Assembly: GCF_030397665.1 (NCBI RefSeq)
Contig: NZ_JAPUBT010000009.1
Span: 124,001-188,000 of the forward strand
Direction of reading: 5' to 3'
Source of the DNA: Janthinobacterium sp. SUN073
Lineage (GTDB): Bacteria; Pseudomonadota; Gammaproteobacteria; Burkholderiales; Burkholderiaceae_D
Length of the DNA stretch: 64,000 nucleotides
The translations under genes were made by a program, and so were the position numbers. This document shows positions 52,282 through 61,319 of this stretch, piece by piece. The notes beneath the pieces are model-generated. The model had not been told where the DNA came from. It did no database searches and worked only from the letters and a program-made list of their open reading frames with translations. Every line of letters starts with the position of its first letter. The first letter of the stretch is position 1.

Positions 52282-53127
52282 ATGACTGCCACTGACTTGC
52301 AATCGAGCAATACCCTGCGTACCGCCGACGGCACCTTGATTTACTACAAGGACTGGGGCAGCGGCCCGCCCGTCGTCTTCAGCCATGGCTGGCCGCTGTC
52401 GTCCGACGCTTGGGAAGACCAGATGTTTTATCTGGCTGCGCACGGCTACCGCGTCATCGCGCACGACCGGCGGGGCCATGGCCGCTCCAGCCAGCCGTTC
52501 GACGGCAACGACATGGATACTTATGCCGACGACCTGGCCGCCCTGATCGCAGCGCTGGACTTGACGGGCGCCACCCTGGTCGGCCATTCGACGGGCGGCG
52601 GCGAAGTGGCGCGCTACATCGGCCGCCATGGCACGCAGCGCCTGGCGGGCGCCGTGCTGGTGGGCGCCGTGCCGCCGCTGATGCTGCAAACCACTGAAAA
52701 TCCGCTGGGTTTGCCGCTGTCCGCGTTTGACGCCATCCGCGCCGGCGTGCAGGCCGACCGCAGCCAATTCTTTCGCGACTTGAGCGAGGCCTTCTATGGC
52801 TATAACCGGCCCGGTGCCAAGCCGTCGCAGGGCGTGCGCGACAGCTTCTGGCGACAAGGCATGCAGGCGGGCATGCCGGCATCCTATTTATGCATCAAGC
52901 AATTTTCCGAAACGGATTTCACCAGCGACCTGGCCAGCTTCGATGTGCCGACCCTGGTGATCCATGGCGACGACGACCAGATCGTGCCGATTGCCGCCTC
53001 GGCGCGGCGCACGGCTGAGCTCATCATCGGCAGCAAGCTGCTCGTGTATGCAGGCGCGCCGCACGGCCTGGCGACGACGCACAAGGACCGCCTGAACGAA
53101 GACTTGCTGGAGTTCTTGCGCACCTGA
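52282..53127 (+). CDS. Alpha/beta hydrolase (non-heme haloperoxidase/arylesterase type)
   Basis: A 281-residue cytoplasmic hydrolase. The oxyanion region [17 protein letters not shown] and nucleophile Ser in [19 protein letters not shown] (about residue 101), Asp in [12 protein letters not shown] (about 235) and His in [14 protein letters not shown] (about 262) are the catalytic set of the cofactor-free haloperoxidase/esterase group. A strong SD (AAGGAG) precedes ATG. Natural substrates are not known. Confidence 0.88.
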   Translation: MTATDLQSSNTLRTADGTLIYYKDWGSGPPVVFSHGWPLSSDAWEDQMFYLAAHGYRVIAHDRRGHGRSSQPFDGNDMDTYADDLAALIAALDLTGATLVGHSTGGGEVARYIGRHGTQRLAGAVLVGAVPPLMLQTTENPLGLPLSAFDAIRAGVQADRSQFFRDLSEAFYGYNRPGAKPSQGVRDSFWRQGMQAGMPASYLCIKQFSETDFTSDLASFDVPTLVIHGDDDQIVPIAASARRTAELIIGSKLLVYAGAPHGLATTHKDRLNEDLLEFLRT

Positions 53128-53132
53128 AACGG

Positions 53133-53162
53133 GGCGGGCGCCATGCTGGCGAGGCGCCCGCC
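53133..53162 (+). terminator. Hairpin after the hydrolase gene
   Basis: GGCGGGCGCC (53133-53142) and GGCGCCCGCC (53153-53162) are perfect 10-bp arms. The following sequence (GTTGCTGTTG) is only weakly T-rich. Confidence 0.55.
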
Positions 53163-53398
53163 GTTGCTGTTGCCACGTAGAACAGGCGCAGGCGGCACAT
53201 TGTTGTGTATCGTTTAATGTTGGCAAAATCACGCGTCTATTGCGTGTGGATAGCCGATTTTTCTGCCTTTTTTCGGTAGATATGCCGCAAAAAACGGCGT
53301 TCTGCGGCATGCAGCCACCCGGTGAGGTCCAGTAAAGAGTAAACTAGCAGATACACTCTTTCGCATTGGGCGATTCGAGCGAACTTGTGAGTGATTTC

Positions 53399-55561
53399 AT
53401 GTCTGATACACCAATTTCCTTATTTTCCGACCTTAACCTGAGCGAGCCGCTGATTCGCGCGCTCAAGGATGTCGGTTACGAAACACCGTCGCCTATCCAG
53501 GCGGCCACGATTCCATTATTGCTCGCTAACCGCGACGTGCTGGGCCAGGCGCAAACAGGCACGGGTAAGACCGCCGCCTTCGCCTTGCCGATTCTGTCGC
53601 GCATTGATCTGAAACAAAGCTCACCCCAAGCCCTGGTCCTGGCACCGACACGCGAACTGGCCATCCAGGTCGCCGAAGCGTTCCAGGTGTACGCCGCCCA
53701 CATTCCCGGCTTCCACGTGCTGCCGATCTACGGCGGTCAAAGCTACGGCCCGCAACTGTCGGCCCTGCGCCGTGGCGTGCACGTCATCGTCGGTACCCCT
53801 GGCCGCGTCATCGATCACCTGGACAAGGGTTCGCTCGACCTGTCCAAGCTGAAGACGCTGGTGCTGGACGAAGCCGATGAAATGCTGCGCATGGGCTTTA
53901 TCGACGACGTCGAGCGTATCTTGAAAGAAACGCCGGATGGCCATCAAACGGCCCTGTTCTCGGCCACCATGCCTTCCGTCATCAAGCGCATCGCCACCAC
54001 CTATCTGGTCAATCCAGCCGAAGTGACGGTCGCCGCCAAGACGGGTACGGCCGACAACATTCGCCAGCGTTACTGGCTGGTGTCGGGCATGCACAAGCTC
54101 GACGCTTTGACCCGCATCCTGGAAGCGGAAGTGTTTGACGGCATGATTATCTTTGCCCGCACCAAGCTGGGCACGGAAGAGCTGGCCGGCAAGCTGCAGG
54201 CACGCGGCTTCTCGGCTGCCGCCATCAATGGCGACATCCAGCAAGCGCAGCGCGAGCGCACGATCCAGCAGTTGAAAGACGGCAAGATCGACATCCTCGT
54301 GGCAACCGACGTGGCCGCCCGCGGCCTGGACGTCGAGCGCATCAGCCACGTCGTCAACTACGACGTGCCGCACGATCCGGAAAGCTATACCCACCGTATC
54401 GGTCGCACGGGCCGTGCCGGCCGCAGCGGCGAAGCGATTTTGTTCATCACCCCGCGTGAAAAGAACTTGCTCAAAGCCATCGAACGCTCGACCCGCCAGC
54501 CGATCGGCATGCTGGAATTGCCGACGATTCAGGCCGTCAACGATGTGCGTATCGCCAAGTTCAAGGAACAGATCAGTGAAACCCTGGCCTTGGGCGAACT
54601 GGAGCAGTTCCAGTCGCTGATCGAAGATTTCGAACGCGAGCAAAATATTCCCGCCATCGAAATCGCCGCCGCCCTGGCGAAGATGGCACGTGGCAATACG
54701 CCGCTGCTGCTGGACAAGAACAAGGCGCGCGAGCAAGCCACGTGGCAAGACGACCGTCCTGTACGCCAAGACCGCTTCGAACGCAATGACCGTCCGGAAC
54801 GGGGCGACCGTTTCGAGCGTAACGAGCGCAGCGAGCGTGGCGAACGTCCGGCCTTCCCGAAAAAGGAACGCATTTCCCGTCCTGCCGACGCCGGCATGCA
54901 GACTTTCCGTATTGAAGTCGGTCATCAGCATGGCGTGAAACCGGGTAATATCGTGGGCGCCATCGCCAACGAAGCGGGTATCGATTCGAAAAATATCGGC
55001 CGCATCGAAATCTATGACGACTACAGCGTCCTGGACTTGCCGGATACCATGCCGAAGGAATTGCTGGATCAGCTGAAGTCCGTCTGGGTTGCTGGTCAGC
55101 AATTGCGTATCAGCCGTGACGGCGATGCACCTGACCTGGCGCCGCCAGCCGCGCCGCGCAAGCCGTTTGCCGCCAAGTCCGCGCCAGCGTTCAAGGATGC
55201 GCCAGCGGACGCGGGCGAGGCAGCACCAGCGCCGCGCGCGCCGAAGAAGGAACGTCCACGCCCGGGCGTGACGGCCTACCGCATCGAAGTGGGCCGTGAG
55301 CACGCCGTGACGCCAAGCAACATCGTGGGCGCCATCGCCAACGAAGCGAACCTGGAAGCCAAGCATATCGGCCGTATCGATATCTTTGACAACTACAGCG
55401 TGCTGGACTTGCCGGAAGGCATGCCGCCGGAAATCCTCGACCACCTGAAATCGGTCGTCGTGTCGGGCCAGAAATTGCGCATCAGCCTCGATGACGGCAC
55501 GACGGAGCGCAAACCTGCACCAGCGCGTCCAAAGTCGCCGCCGCGTAAAACGTTCAAGTAA
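53399..55561 (+). CDS. deaD: DEAD-box RNA helicase with two DbpA-type RNA-binding domains
   Basis: The ATG at 53399 (720 residues) is favoured; the TTG at 53366 lacks support. The helicase core shows Q motif near 30, Walker A AQTGTGKT (51-58), PTRELA, TPGR, DEAD (157-160, VLDEADEM), SAT, and HRIGRTGRAGR. The linker has a short Arg-rich repeat (DRFERNDRPERGDRFERN). Two DbpA-like RNA-binding domains follow, about 500-572 (FRIEVGHQHGVKPGNIVGAI) and 624-697 (YRIEVGREHAVTPSNIVGAI), closely similar, with an Ala/Pro-rich spacer. CsdA/DeaD proteins unwind rRNA and mRNA in ribosome assembly and cold adaptation and normally have one such domain. The symbol is by family, not proven orthology. Confidence 0.9.
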   Translation: MSDTPISLFSDLNLSEPLIRALKDVGYETPSPIQAATIPLLLANRDVLGQAQTGTGKTAAFALPILSRIDLKQSSPQALVLAPTRELAIQVAEAFQVYAAHIPGFHVLPIYGGQSYGPQLSALRRGVHVIVGTPGRVIDHLDKGSLDLSKLKTLVLDEADEMLRMGFIDDVERILKETPDGHQTALFSATMPSVIKRIATTYLVNPAEVTVAAKTGTADNIRQRYWLVSGMHKLDALTRILEAEVFDGMIIFARTKLGTEELAGKLQARGFSAAAINGDIQQAQRERTIQQLKDGKIDILVATDVAARGLDVERISHVVNYDVPHDPESYTHRIGRTGRAGRSGEAILFITPREKNLLKAIERSTRQPIGMLELPTIQAVNDVRIAKFKEQISETLALGELEQFQSLIEDFEREQNIPAIEIAAALAKMARGNTPLLLDKNKAREQATWQDDRPVRQDRFERNDRPERGDRFERNERSERGERPAFPKKERISRPADAGMQTFRIEVGHQHGVKPGNIVGAIANEAGIDSKNIGRIEIYDDYSVLDLPDTMPKELLDQLKSVWVAGQQLRISRDGDAPDLAPPAAPRKPFAAKSAPAFKDAPADAGEAAPAPRAPKKERPRPGVTAYRIEVGREHAVTPSNIVGAIANEANLEAKHIGRIDIFDNYSVLDLPEGMPPEILDHLKSVVVSGQKLRISLDDGTTERKPAPARPKSPPRKTFK

Positions 55562-55573
55562 GCCATTCCTTCC

Positions 55574-55594
55574 CAGGCGCCTCCCCGGCGCCTG
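55574..55594 (+). terminator. Hairpin after the helicase gene
   Basis: CAGGCGCC (55574-55581) and GGCGCCTG (55587-55594) are perfect arms with loop TCCCC, 13 bp after the stop. No T-run follows; it probably acts with the stronger terminator just downstream. Confidence 0.5.
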
Positions 55595-55620
55595 TGTCGC
55601 GAATTGGAGACAGTTCCCCC

Positions 55621-55648
55621 ACTGGCGCATTCGCGCCAGTTTTTATTT
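55621..55648 (+). terminator. Intrinsic terminator of the helicase gene
   Basis: ACTGGCGC (55621-55628) and GCGCCAGT (55633-55640) form a stem with loop ATTC, followed by TTTTATTT. Confidence 0.88.
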
Positions 55649-56003
55649 CCTCTCAAGAAATGAACATTGTCGCCGCCTTATGCTTGCCGGCAGGCGTCAC
55701 CATGTGCCGGCCTTTATCGCAATGCTTCCGCAGTTTTTTATCGTCGCCTGCACCATATTTATTGCCTGCTACATCGATACATAATTTTTTATTAATTATT
55801 GCATCTGCACGTAATTTGAATTTTGCATTTCAATAAAATCAATCAAGTTAAATTAAAGTAAATTCTAAAACATAAATAAATTGACTTTTATTAAATTATT
55901 TGACCCGCGTCACTTTCGCCGTGGCGATATCTCGCCGGTGCTTGATGTGGTATATTGTTTTTATGTTTTTGTTATGCTAGTTGAAAAAAAATAGAGGAGC
56001 GAC
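55649..56003. other. AT-rich leader region of the chemoreceptor gene
   Basis: About 350 bp with a marked AT-rich core (roughly 55770-55900) and no credible ORF. An extended -10 element TGG-TATATT (55948-55956) lies 48 bp before ATG 56004 and a good SD (GAGGAGCG) precedes the start. The AT-rich stretch may bind nucleoid proteins such as H-NS-like silencers. Confidence 0.5.
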
Positions 56004-57659
56004 ATGCGGGTCAATACGCCTATCACGCAAAAGGAATACGTATTAAATGAAGGCATGACGATTGTTTCCACCACGGATTTACAGGGAAACATCAATTACG
56101 CCAATCAGTATTTCATTGAAGTCAGCGGTTTTTCAGAAATGGAACTGCTGGGTGCGCCACAAAATATTCTGCGTCATCCCGATATGCCGGCCGAAGCCTT
56201 TGCCGACCTGTGGGATACCATCAAGACGGGCATGCCCTGGACGGGCATGGTCAAGAACCGCTGCAAGAATGGCGATTTTTATTGGGTCTTTGCCAATATC
56301 ACGCCCGTCATTGAAAACGGCCGCCCGATCGGCTACATGTCCGTGCGCACCAAGCCCACGCGCGAGCAGATCAATGAAGCGGCAGCCCTGTATAAAAGTT
56401 TTAAAGATGGCAACACCGCCAGGCTGGCGATCCGCAATGGCCGCGTCGTGCGCCAGGGCTGGGTCGCCAAGCTGGCCGAGTGGCGCAAGCTGAGCCTGTC
56501 GCAAGACCTGGCCCTGCATTGCATCGTCTTCGGCGTGGTGCTGGCCATCCTCGGCTGCGCCGTGTGGAGTATCGATGGCGACACGAGCACAGCCACGCGC
56601 AGCTGGCTCAGCGGCGCTTCCGCCGCAGCCGTCGCGCTGATGCTGTATTTCTGGGCCCATCTGCACAATTCGCTGGTCGCGCCGCTGGGCGACGCCATCA
56701 CGATGGCGCGCAAGATGGCCGGTGGCGACTTGACGGGCGTGATCGACAAGGTGCGTGATGATGATATGGGTCAATTGATGGCGGCCTTGCGCCAGACCAA
56801 TATCAACCTGCACAGCATCATCGGCGACGTGCGCGCCAATTTCGAGGATATCCGCATCACCACGGCGGAAATCGCCACGGGCAATATGGACCTGTCCAGC
56901 CGCACGGAATCGCAGGCGTCCAGCCTGGAGCAGACGGCAGCGAGCATGGAAGAATTGACGTCCACCGTGCAAAACAGCGCCGACCACGTGGCCACGGCCA
57001 ACGACCTGGCGGCGCAAGCGTCGACCGTCGCCGCCAAGGGCGGTACCATCGTCAGTGAAGTGGTCACCACGATGGATGAGATCAGCACCTCGTCGCGCAA
57101 GATTCTCGACATTATTGGCCTGATCGACGGCATCGCCTTCCAGACGAACATTCTTGCCTTGAACGCGGCCGTGGAAGCGGCGCGTGCGGGCGAGCATGGC
57201 CGTGGCTTCGCCGTCGTGGCTGGTGAAGTGCGCAGCCTGGCGCAGCGCTCGGCGACGGCGGCCAAGGAAGTCAAGCACCTGATCGACCATTCGATCGCCA
57301 CCGTGAATGCGGGCAGCGTGCTGACCAGCAATGCGGGCGCCACCATGGCGGAAGTGATCGCCTCCGTGGCCCGCGTGACGGAAGTGATGGACGAGATTTC
57401 TTCCACCACCCGCGAGCAGAACCAGGGCATCGGGCAAGTCAACCAGGCCGTCATCCAGATGGATGGCATCACGCAGCAAAATGCGGCGCTGGTGGAGCAG
57501 GCGGCCGCGGCCGCCACCAACCTGGCCCAGCGCACGGACAGCGTGGCCCAGTCGATCGGCATCTTCAAATTGAAGGCCTCGCCCAAGCGCAAGGTTGCCG
57601 GCGTGGGGCGCGGCGTGGGCGCGGGCGTGGCGGCAAGGGCGCTGTTAAAGGTACGCTAG
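56004..57659 (+). CDS. PAS-domain methyl-accepting chemotaxis protein (Aer-like)
   Basis: A 551-residue receptor. An N-terminal PAS domain (about 20-130: [37 protein letters not shown]) resembles Aer, which senses redox or oxygen through FAD. Two membrane helices follow (about 170-190 and 208-225), then a HAMP segment and a methyl-accepting signalling domain with the highly conserved tip ([36 protein letters not shown]). It has no C-terminal NWETF-type pentapeptide, so CheR/CheB must act by other docking. No che genes are next to it. Confidence 0.93.
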   Translation: MRVNTPITQKEYVLNEGMTIVSTTDLQGNINYANQYFIEVSGFSEMELLGAPQNILRHPDMPAEAFADLWDTIKTGMPWTGMVKNRCKNGDFYWVFANITPVIENGRPIGYMSVRTKPTREQINEAAALYKSFKDGNTARLAIRNGRVVRQGWVAKLAEWRKLSLSQDLALHCIVFGVVLAILGCAVWSIDGDTSTATRSWLSGASAAAVALMLYFWAHLHNSLVAPLGDAITMARKMAGGDLTGVIDKVRDDDMGQLMAALRQTNINLHSIIGDVRANFEDIRITTAEIATGNMDLSSRTESQASSLEQTAASMEELTSTVQNSADHVATANDLAAQASTVAAKGGTIVSEVVTTMDEISTSSRKILDIIGLIDGIAFQTNILALNAAVEAARAGEHGRGFAVVAGEVRSLAQRSATAAKEVKHLIDHSIATVNAGSVLTSNAGATMAEVIASVARVTEVMDEISSTTREQNQGIGQVNQAVIQMDGITQQNAALVEQAAAAATNLAQRTDSVAQSIGIFKLKASPKRKVAGVGRGVGAGVAARALLKVR

Positions 57660-57698
57660 TAAAACCCGCGAACTGCCGGGGTCAGTCACTGCGTGACC

Positions 57699-57724
57699 GG
57701 AATGCTTCCCATTGGGAGCATTCC
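57699..57724 (+). terminator. Bulged hairpin after the chemoreceptor gene
   Basis: GGAATGCTTCCC (57699-57710) pairs with GGGAGCATTCC (57714-57724) with one bulged T. Just before it, GGGGTCAGTCACTGCGTGACC recalls the GGGGTCAGACCC elements in degenerate form. The region lies between converging genes. Confidence 0.45.
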
Positions 57725-57746
57725 CCCCAGACTTTGTGGGGTACTC

Positions 57747-58055
57747 TTACTTCTTCACCCGATACACTTCCCCGCTGCGCACCTTCCGTACCACCCCATC
57801 CCCGCCAAACAAAATGACATATTCTCCCTGCGCACCTGCGGCGGCCGGGTAGTTGTACATCCACACTTCATTGCCGCTGTCGAAACGGATGGCCGTGCTG
57901 TCGCCGAGCGCGGCGCGCACCTGCTCGCGCGTGCTGCTGCCTTGCTGCACCGTTTGTTCCAGCGTAGCGTAAGGCACAGTCTTGCTTGCCTGCAAGGCGC
58001 GCGTGCCCGAGCACCCGGCGAGCAGCGTCAGCATGGCGAAGACCAGCCACTTCAT
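57747..58055 (-). CDS. Small lipoprotein, SmpA/BamE-like fold possible
   Basis: A 102-residue lipoprotein with lipobox LLAGC (Cys15). The mature part (LEQTVQQGSSTREQVRAALGDSTAIRFDSGNEVWMYNYP) has the helix-turn-strand pattern of SmpA/OmlA (BamE) domain proteins: a helix with STREQVRAALGD and a strand with VWMYNY. This resemblance suggests an outer-membrane role but not necessarily in the BAM complex. It overlaps the end of the upstream gene by 4 bp (ATGA), so they form an operon. Confidence 0.75.
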   Translation of the reverse strand: MKWLVFAMLTLLAGCSGTRALQASKTVPYATLEQTVQQGSSTREQVRAALGDSTAIRFDSGNEVWMYNYPAAAGAQGEYVILFGGDGVVRKVRSGEVYRVKK

Positions 58056-58840
58056 GGCGCCACCTCATCCATATAAGTAAATTCCAGCAGGGTATCGTCG
58101 GGCCAGCTCGCATCCCACAGCGGCGCGTAATACGTGCGGTCAAGCAAGACCTGGCAATCGCAATAGGGCAGCGAGGCGGGCGTTTGCTCGCCGCCCGCGT
58201 ACAGCATGGTGAACGGTAACGACACCCTGCGTTCGCCATGCACGAGGGTCACGCCGAACAGGGGCCGCTCCGTGAAGAACAGGTAGTTGCCATCGGGTTC
58301 GGAACACACTTTATCCGTGCTGTAGAGCATGCTGGACAGCCAGGCGATGATTTGCGGGTCGTTCGAGATCAGGCCCGAATCCATGCCGGCGCGGCATTCC
58401 AGGCGCAAGTCGCCCAAGCGCCGCGTGCCGGGCGGCAAGCCGGGCGTGATCACTTGCGCCCGCCAGCTCATGGTGGTGGCCTTGCGGTTGGCGATCAGCA
58501 CGGCGTCTTCGCGCGCGGCCTGCGCATTGCGCACGGGGGCAAAGCTGTTGTCCTCGGCCAGGGGCAGGGGGATGCTGACGCTGTCGCCGGCGATGCGCAG
58601 CTGTACGCCTGTCATGTCCACGCCGGGCTGGCGCGGCAGCAAACGGAAGCGCAGCACCGCTTGCGGCGCCAGCGCATGGTCGCGCTCGAAACGCTCCACG
58701 CCCTGCAGCATCTTGCGGTAGGATTTGTCGACGGGGTCGCGCGTGGCGTCCACCTTGACTTGCGGCACGGGCGCGGTTTGCGCCAGCGCAGCATGGCCGT
58801 GGATCAGGCAGACGAGCAGCAGGGAAAGAGGGATGCGCAT
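58052..58840 (-). CDS. Secreted hypothetical protein
   Basis: A 262-residue protein with signal peptide (LSLLLVCLIHGHAALA). The mature part has a helical start (YRKMLQGVERFERDHALAPQA) and then mostly beta strands with several cysteines (LECRAGMDSG, KVCSEPDG, PYCDCQVLL). I do not recognise the family. It is translationally coupled (ATGA) with the following lipoprotein gene, so both probably act together in the envelope. Confidence 0.65.
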   Translation of the reverse strand: MRIPLSLLLVCLIHGHAALAQTAPVPQVKVDATRDPVDKSYRKMLQGVERFERDHALAPQAVLRFRLLPRQPGVDMTGVQLRIAGDSVSIPLPLAEDNSFAPVRNAQAAREDAVLIANRKATTMSWRAQVITPGLPPGTRRLGDLRLECRAGMDSGLISNDPQIIAWLSSMLYSTDKVCSEPDGNYLFFTERPLFGVTLVHGERRVSLPFTMLYAGGEQTPASLPYCDCQVLLDRTYYAPLWDASWPDDTLLEFTYMDEVAP

Positions 58841-58887
58841 GGCCCGATGCTACGCCTTTTTGCGCATCAGCCACGCACGGCTGGGGA

Positions 58888-59247
58888 TCAGTACTCGCTG
58901 TATTTGCGCGCGTCGCCGCGCACTTGCTGCGCCGGATACTTCTGTGCGTTGAGTTCCATCTTTTCCAGCACGGCCGCGTGCAGGTCGACGCCGCTCTTGT
59001 CGGCCAGGCGCACCAGGTACATCAGCACGTCGGCCAGCTCGTGGCGGATGCCCGTGCGTTTGGCCTCGTCCAGTTCGCTGTCCGCGCCCGTGGGCAGCCA
59101 CTGGTAATGTTCCACCAGTTCGGCCACTTCCACGGACAGGGCCATGGCCAGGTTTTTTGGCGTGTGGAACTGGTCCCAGTCGCGCTCGGCGGCAAAGGCG
59201 CGCAGGCGCGCGCGGATGTCGAGCAAGCTGTCGGTGGGCGCGTTCAT
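58888..59247 (-). CDS. MazG-like nucleotide pyrophosphohydrolase
   Basis: A 119-residue protein of the all-alpha NTP pyrophosphatase (MazG-like, dCTP-type) group. The metal-binding pattern ExxE...ExxD is visible: VEVAELVEHYQW (about 38-50) and HELADVLMYLVRLAD (about 69-83). Such proteins hydrolyse non-canonical NTPs or dNTPs to NMP and pyrophosphate. The start overlaps the stop of the acetyltransferase gene by 4 bp (ATGA). Confidence 0.88.
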   Translation of the reverse strand: MNAPTDSLLDIRARLRAFAAERDWDQFHTPKNLAMALSVEVAELVEHYQWLPTGADSELDEAKRTGIRHELADVLMYLVRLADKSGVDLHAAVLEKMELNAQKYPAQQVRGDARKYSEY

Positions 59248-59705
59248 GCCGCCACCTGCAGCGGTTTTTCCATGAAGACACTGAACGGATCGTCGGGATA
59301 GTCGCCGTAGGGACCGCGCCGCTGGTAGCCATGGCGCGCGTACAGGGCGATGGCGGCGGGCTGGTGGACGCCCGTTTCCAGGGTCAGCAAGCGGCAGCCG
59401 CGCGTCAGCGCCTGTTCTTCCAGCAAGGCCAGCAAGCGCCTGGCCAGGCCCAGGCCACGGCTGTCCGGGTGCACGTACATGCGCTTGACCTCGCCGAAAT
59501 CGGGTGTGACGACGATGGCGCCGCAGGCGCGCGCCGTGCCTGCGGCATCGCGGGCGACGGCAAACAGCAGGGTATCGGACGGCACGGACGCCAGGTCCAG
59601 CGCATACACGCACTCGGCCGGATACAGGGTCTGCTGATAGGCATCAAGCTCGGCGATCAGGGTTTGCACATCGGCTTGCTGCGGTGATTCCAGGTGAATT
59701 TGCAT
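59244..59705 (-). CDS. GNAT family N-acetyltransferase
   Basis: A 153-residue acetyltransferase. The acetyl-CoA motif is clear: VKRMYVHPDSRGLGLARRLLALLEEQA (about 73-99, with Q/R-x-x-G-x-G/A as RGLGLA), then LTLETGVHQPAAIALYARHGYQRRGPYGDY. The substrate is unknown. It is coupled with the pyrophosphohydrolase gene. Confidence 0.9.
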   Translation of the reverse strand: MQIHLESPQQADVQTLIAELDAYQQTLYPAECVYALDLASVPSDTLLFAVARDAAGTARACGAIVVTPDFGEVKRMYVHPDSRGLGLARRLLALLEEQALTRGCRLLTLETGVHQPAAIALYARHGYQRRGPYGDYPDDPFSVFMEKPLQVAA

Positions 59706-59741
59706 GGGGGAAGCACGTTGACTGAGATTCCCCCCATGGTA

Positions 59742-61184
59742 TCACTGCGGCCGCGCCAGGCGCATCGTCAGGCCGATGGGCGACATCACAAAGCCCATCA
59801 ATTCCTGCGCCTCGCCGCCATCGGGCGTATCGACGCCGGCGATGTCGAAGCTGCCCAGCAGCATGGCCATGGCGATCTTGATTTCCAGCAAGGCCAGGTA
59901 GCGGCCCGGGCACGTGCGCAAGCCGGCGCCGAAGGGCATCGACGCGCGCTTGTTGTTCGCCTCGCCGCCTTCGGCCAGCCAGCGTTCGGGCTGGAAGACT
60001 TGCGCGTCGGGAAAGTGCGCATCGGCTACGGTGTCGTTGCGCATCACGCACCACACGAGGGTGCCGGCCGGCACGGCAATATCGGCGATGACCGTGTCGC
60101 GCAGCGCCTCGACGGGCAGGAACGGCGCCACGGGTTTCAAGCGCATGGCTTCGCTGGCGCAGGCGCCCACGTAGTCGAGGCTATCCATCTGCTCGATGGT
60201 GAAATGGGCCACGTCGGGCGCCAGGCGCCGCACTTCCTCGCGCGCCCGGGCCAGGGTGTGCGGATGGCGTTGCAACAAATAGATCATCCAGGACACCGTG
60301 TTGGCCGTCGTATCTTCGCCCGCCAGCAGCATGGTCAGCACATTGCCGGCCACGTTGCGGTCGGTCACGCCGCTGCCTTCCAGGTCGGCGGCGGCGATCA
60401 TCGCTTCGAGCAGGTTGGGCGGACGCTCGCGGCGCGCCGGGTCGTGCGCCATGCGCGTGCGCGCCTGCTGCACCAGGTCGGCCACGGCGGCGGAGAGCGC
60501 CGCCACGTCGCGGTCCAGCCGCCGGTCGACGGGCAGCTTGACATAGCGCCAGTACGGGAACATGGACAGGCTGCGCCGCGCCACGGCGGGCAGGATGTCG
60601 TCCATGTGACGCTGGATCACGTCTTCGCCCGATTCGAGCGTGTTGACTTCCGTGCCGAAGGCCAGGCCGGCGATGATGTCGACCGTGTAGCGTTTCAGGT
60701 CGCCATCGAGGTCGATCGCCTGGCCTTGCGTGGTGGCCAGATGCCAGCGCCGCTGCAGGCGTTGCGCCACCGTCACCAGCGCCGGGAAGTAGGCCTTGAT
60801 GGCGCCGGGCGCCATGCCGGCCATGACCATGCGGCGCTGGTTGCGCCACTCCGTGCCCTCGGCCAGGAACAGGCCGGGCACGCCGCCCATTTCGTCGGAC
60901 ACGACGGAGCTGCTCAGGGGGCGGCGAAAACCGTCGGGCCGGTCGCGCAGCACGGCGCCGACGGCCTCGCTGTCGGCCACCACCAGCACCAGCGTGCGGC
61001 CGAACCAGGCGCGCATGAAGGGGCCGTAGCGCTGCACCCACTGTTCCACGTCGCGGTGGATGCGCGTGAGCTTGATCTGCAGGCTGTTGCCGACGATGGG
61101 CAGGGCGAAGGGCCCCGGCAAGCGGCGGATCTGGCGCAGCGGCCGCGCAATGTCGGGTGCTGCGGCGTGGTCGAGTGGCGGCAT
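59742..61184 (-). CDS. Cytochrome P450
   Basis: CAGGAG places the start at ATG 61184 (6-bp spacing), not the ATG 6 bp earlier. The 480-residue enzyme has the I-helix motif LAGEDTTANT, the ExxR of helix K (SEAMRLKP), and the heme-binding loop FGAGLRTCPG with ligand Cys425. It is soluble, without an N-terminal membrane anchor. Monooxygenation of a hydrophobic substrate is expected; redox partners are not encoded nearby. It is transcribed divergently from an AraC regulator, which may control it. Confidence 0.92.
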   Translation of the reverse strand: MPPLDHAAAPDIARPLRQIRRLPGPFALPIVGNSLQIKLTRIHRDVEQWVQRYGPFMRAWFGRTLVLVVADSEAVGAVLRDRPDGFRRPLSSSVVSDEMGGVPGLFLAEGTEWRNQRRMVMAGMAPGAIKAYFPALVTVAQRLQRRWHLATTQGQAIDLDGDLKRYTVDIIAGLAFGTEVNTLESGEDVIQRHMDDILPAVARRSLSMFPYWRYVKLPVDRRLDRDVAALSAAVADLVQQARTRMAHDPARRERPPNLLEAMIAAADLEGSGVTDRNVAGNVLTMLLAGEDTTANTVSWMIYLLQRHPHTLARAREEVRRLAPDVAHFTIEQMDSLDYVGACASEAMRLKPVAPFLPVEALRDTVIADIAVPAGTLVWCVMRNDTVADAHFPDAQVFQPERWLAEGGEANNKRASMPFGAGLRTCPGRYLALLEIKIAMAMLLGSFDIAGVDTPDGGEAQELMGFVMSPIGLTMRLARPQ

Positions 61185-61319
61185 GGACATCTCCTGTCGA
61201 TACGGTGAAAGTACGAGGATTGCTTGTAATAATGGCCATACTCTACGCGATTGCGGCCCGTTTGTATTGAACGAATACGACATCGTGCGCGGCCAGAAAT
61301 TGCCGGTACAATCGTCGCC

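Noticed and set aside
53366..53399. Upstream TTG start for the DEAD-box helicase
   Set aside because: The added residues are not typical and no SD is present; the downstream ATG begins a usual DeaD N-terminus.
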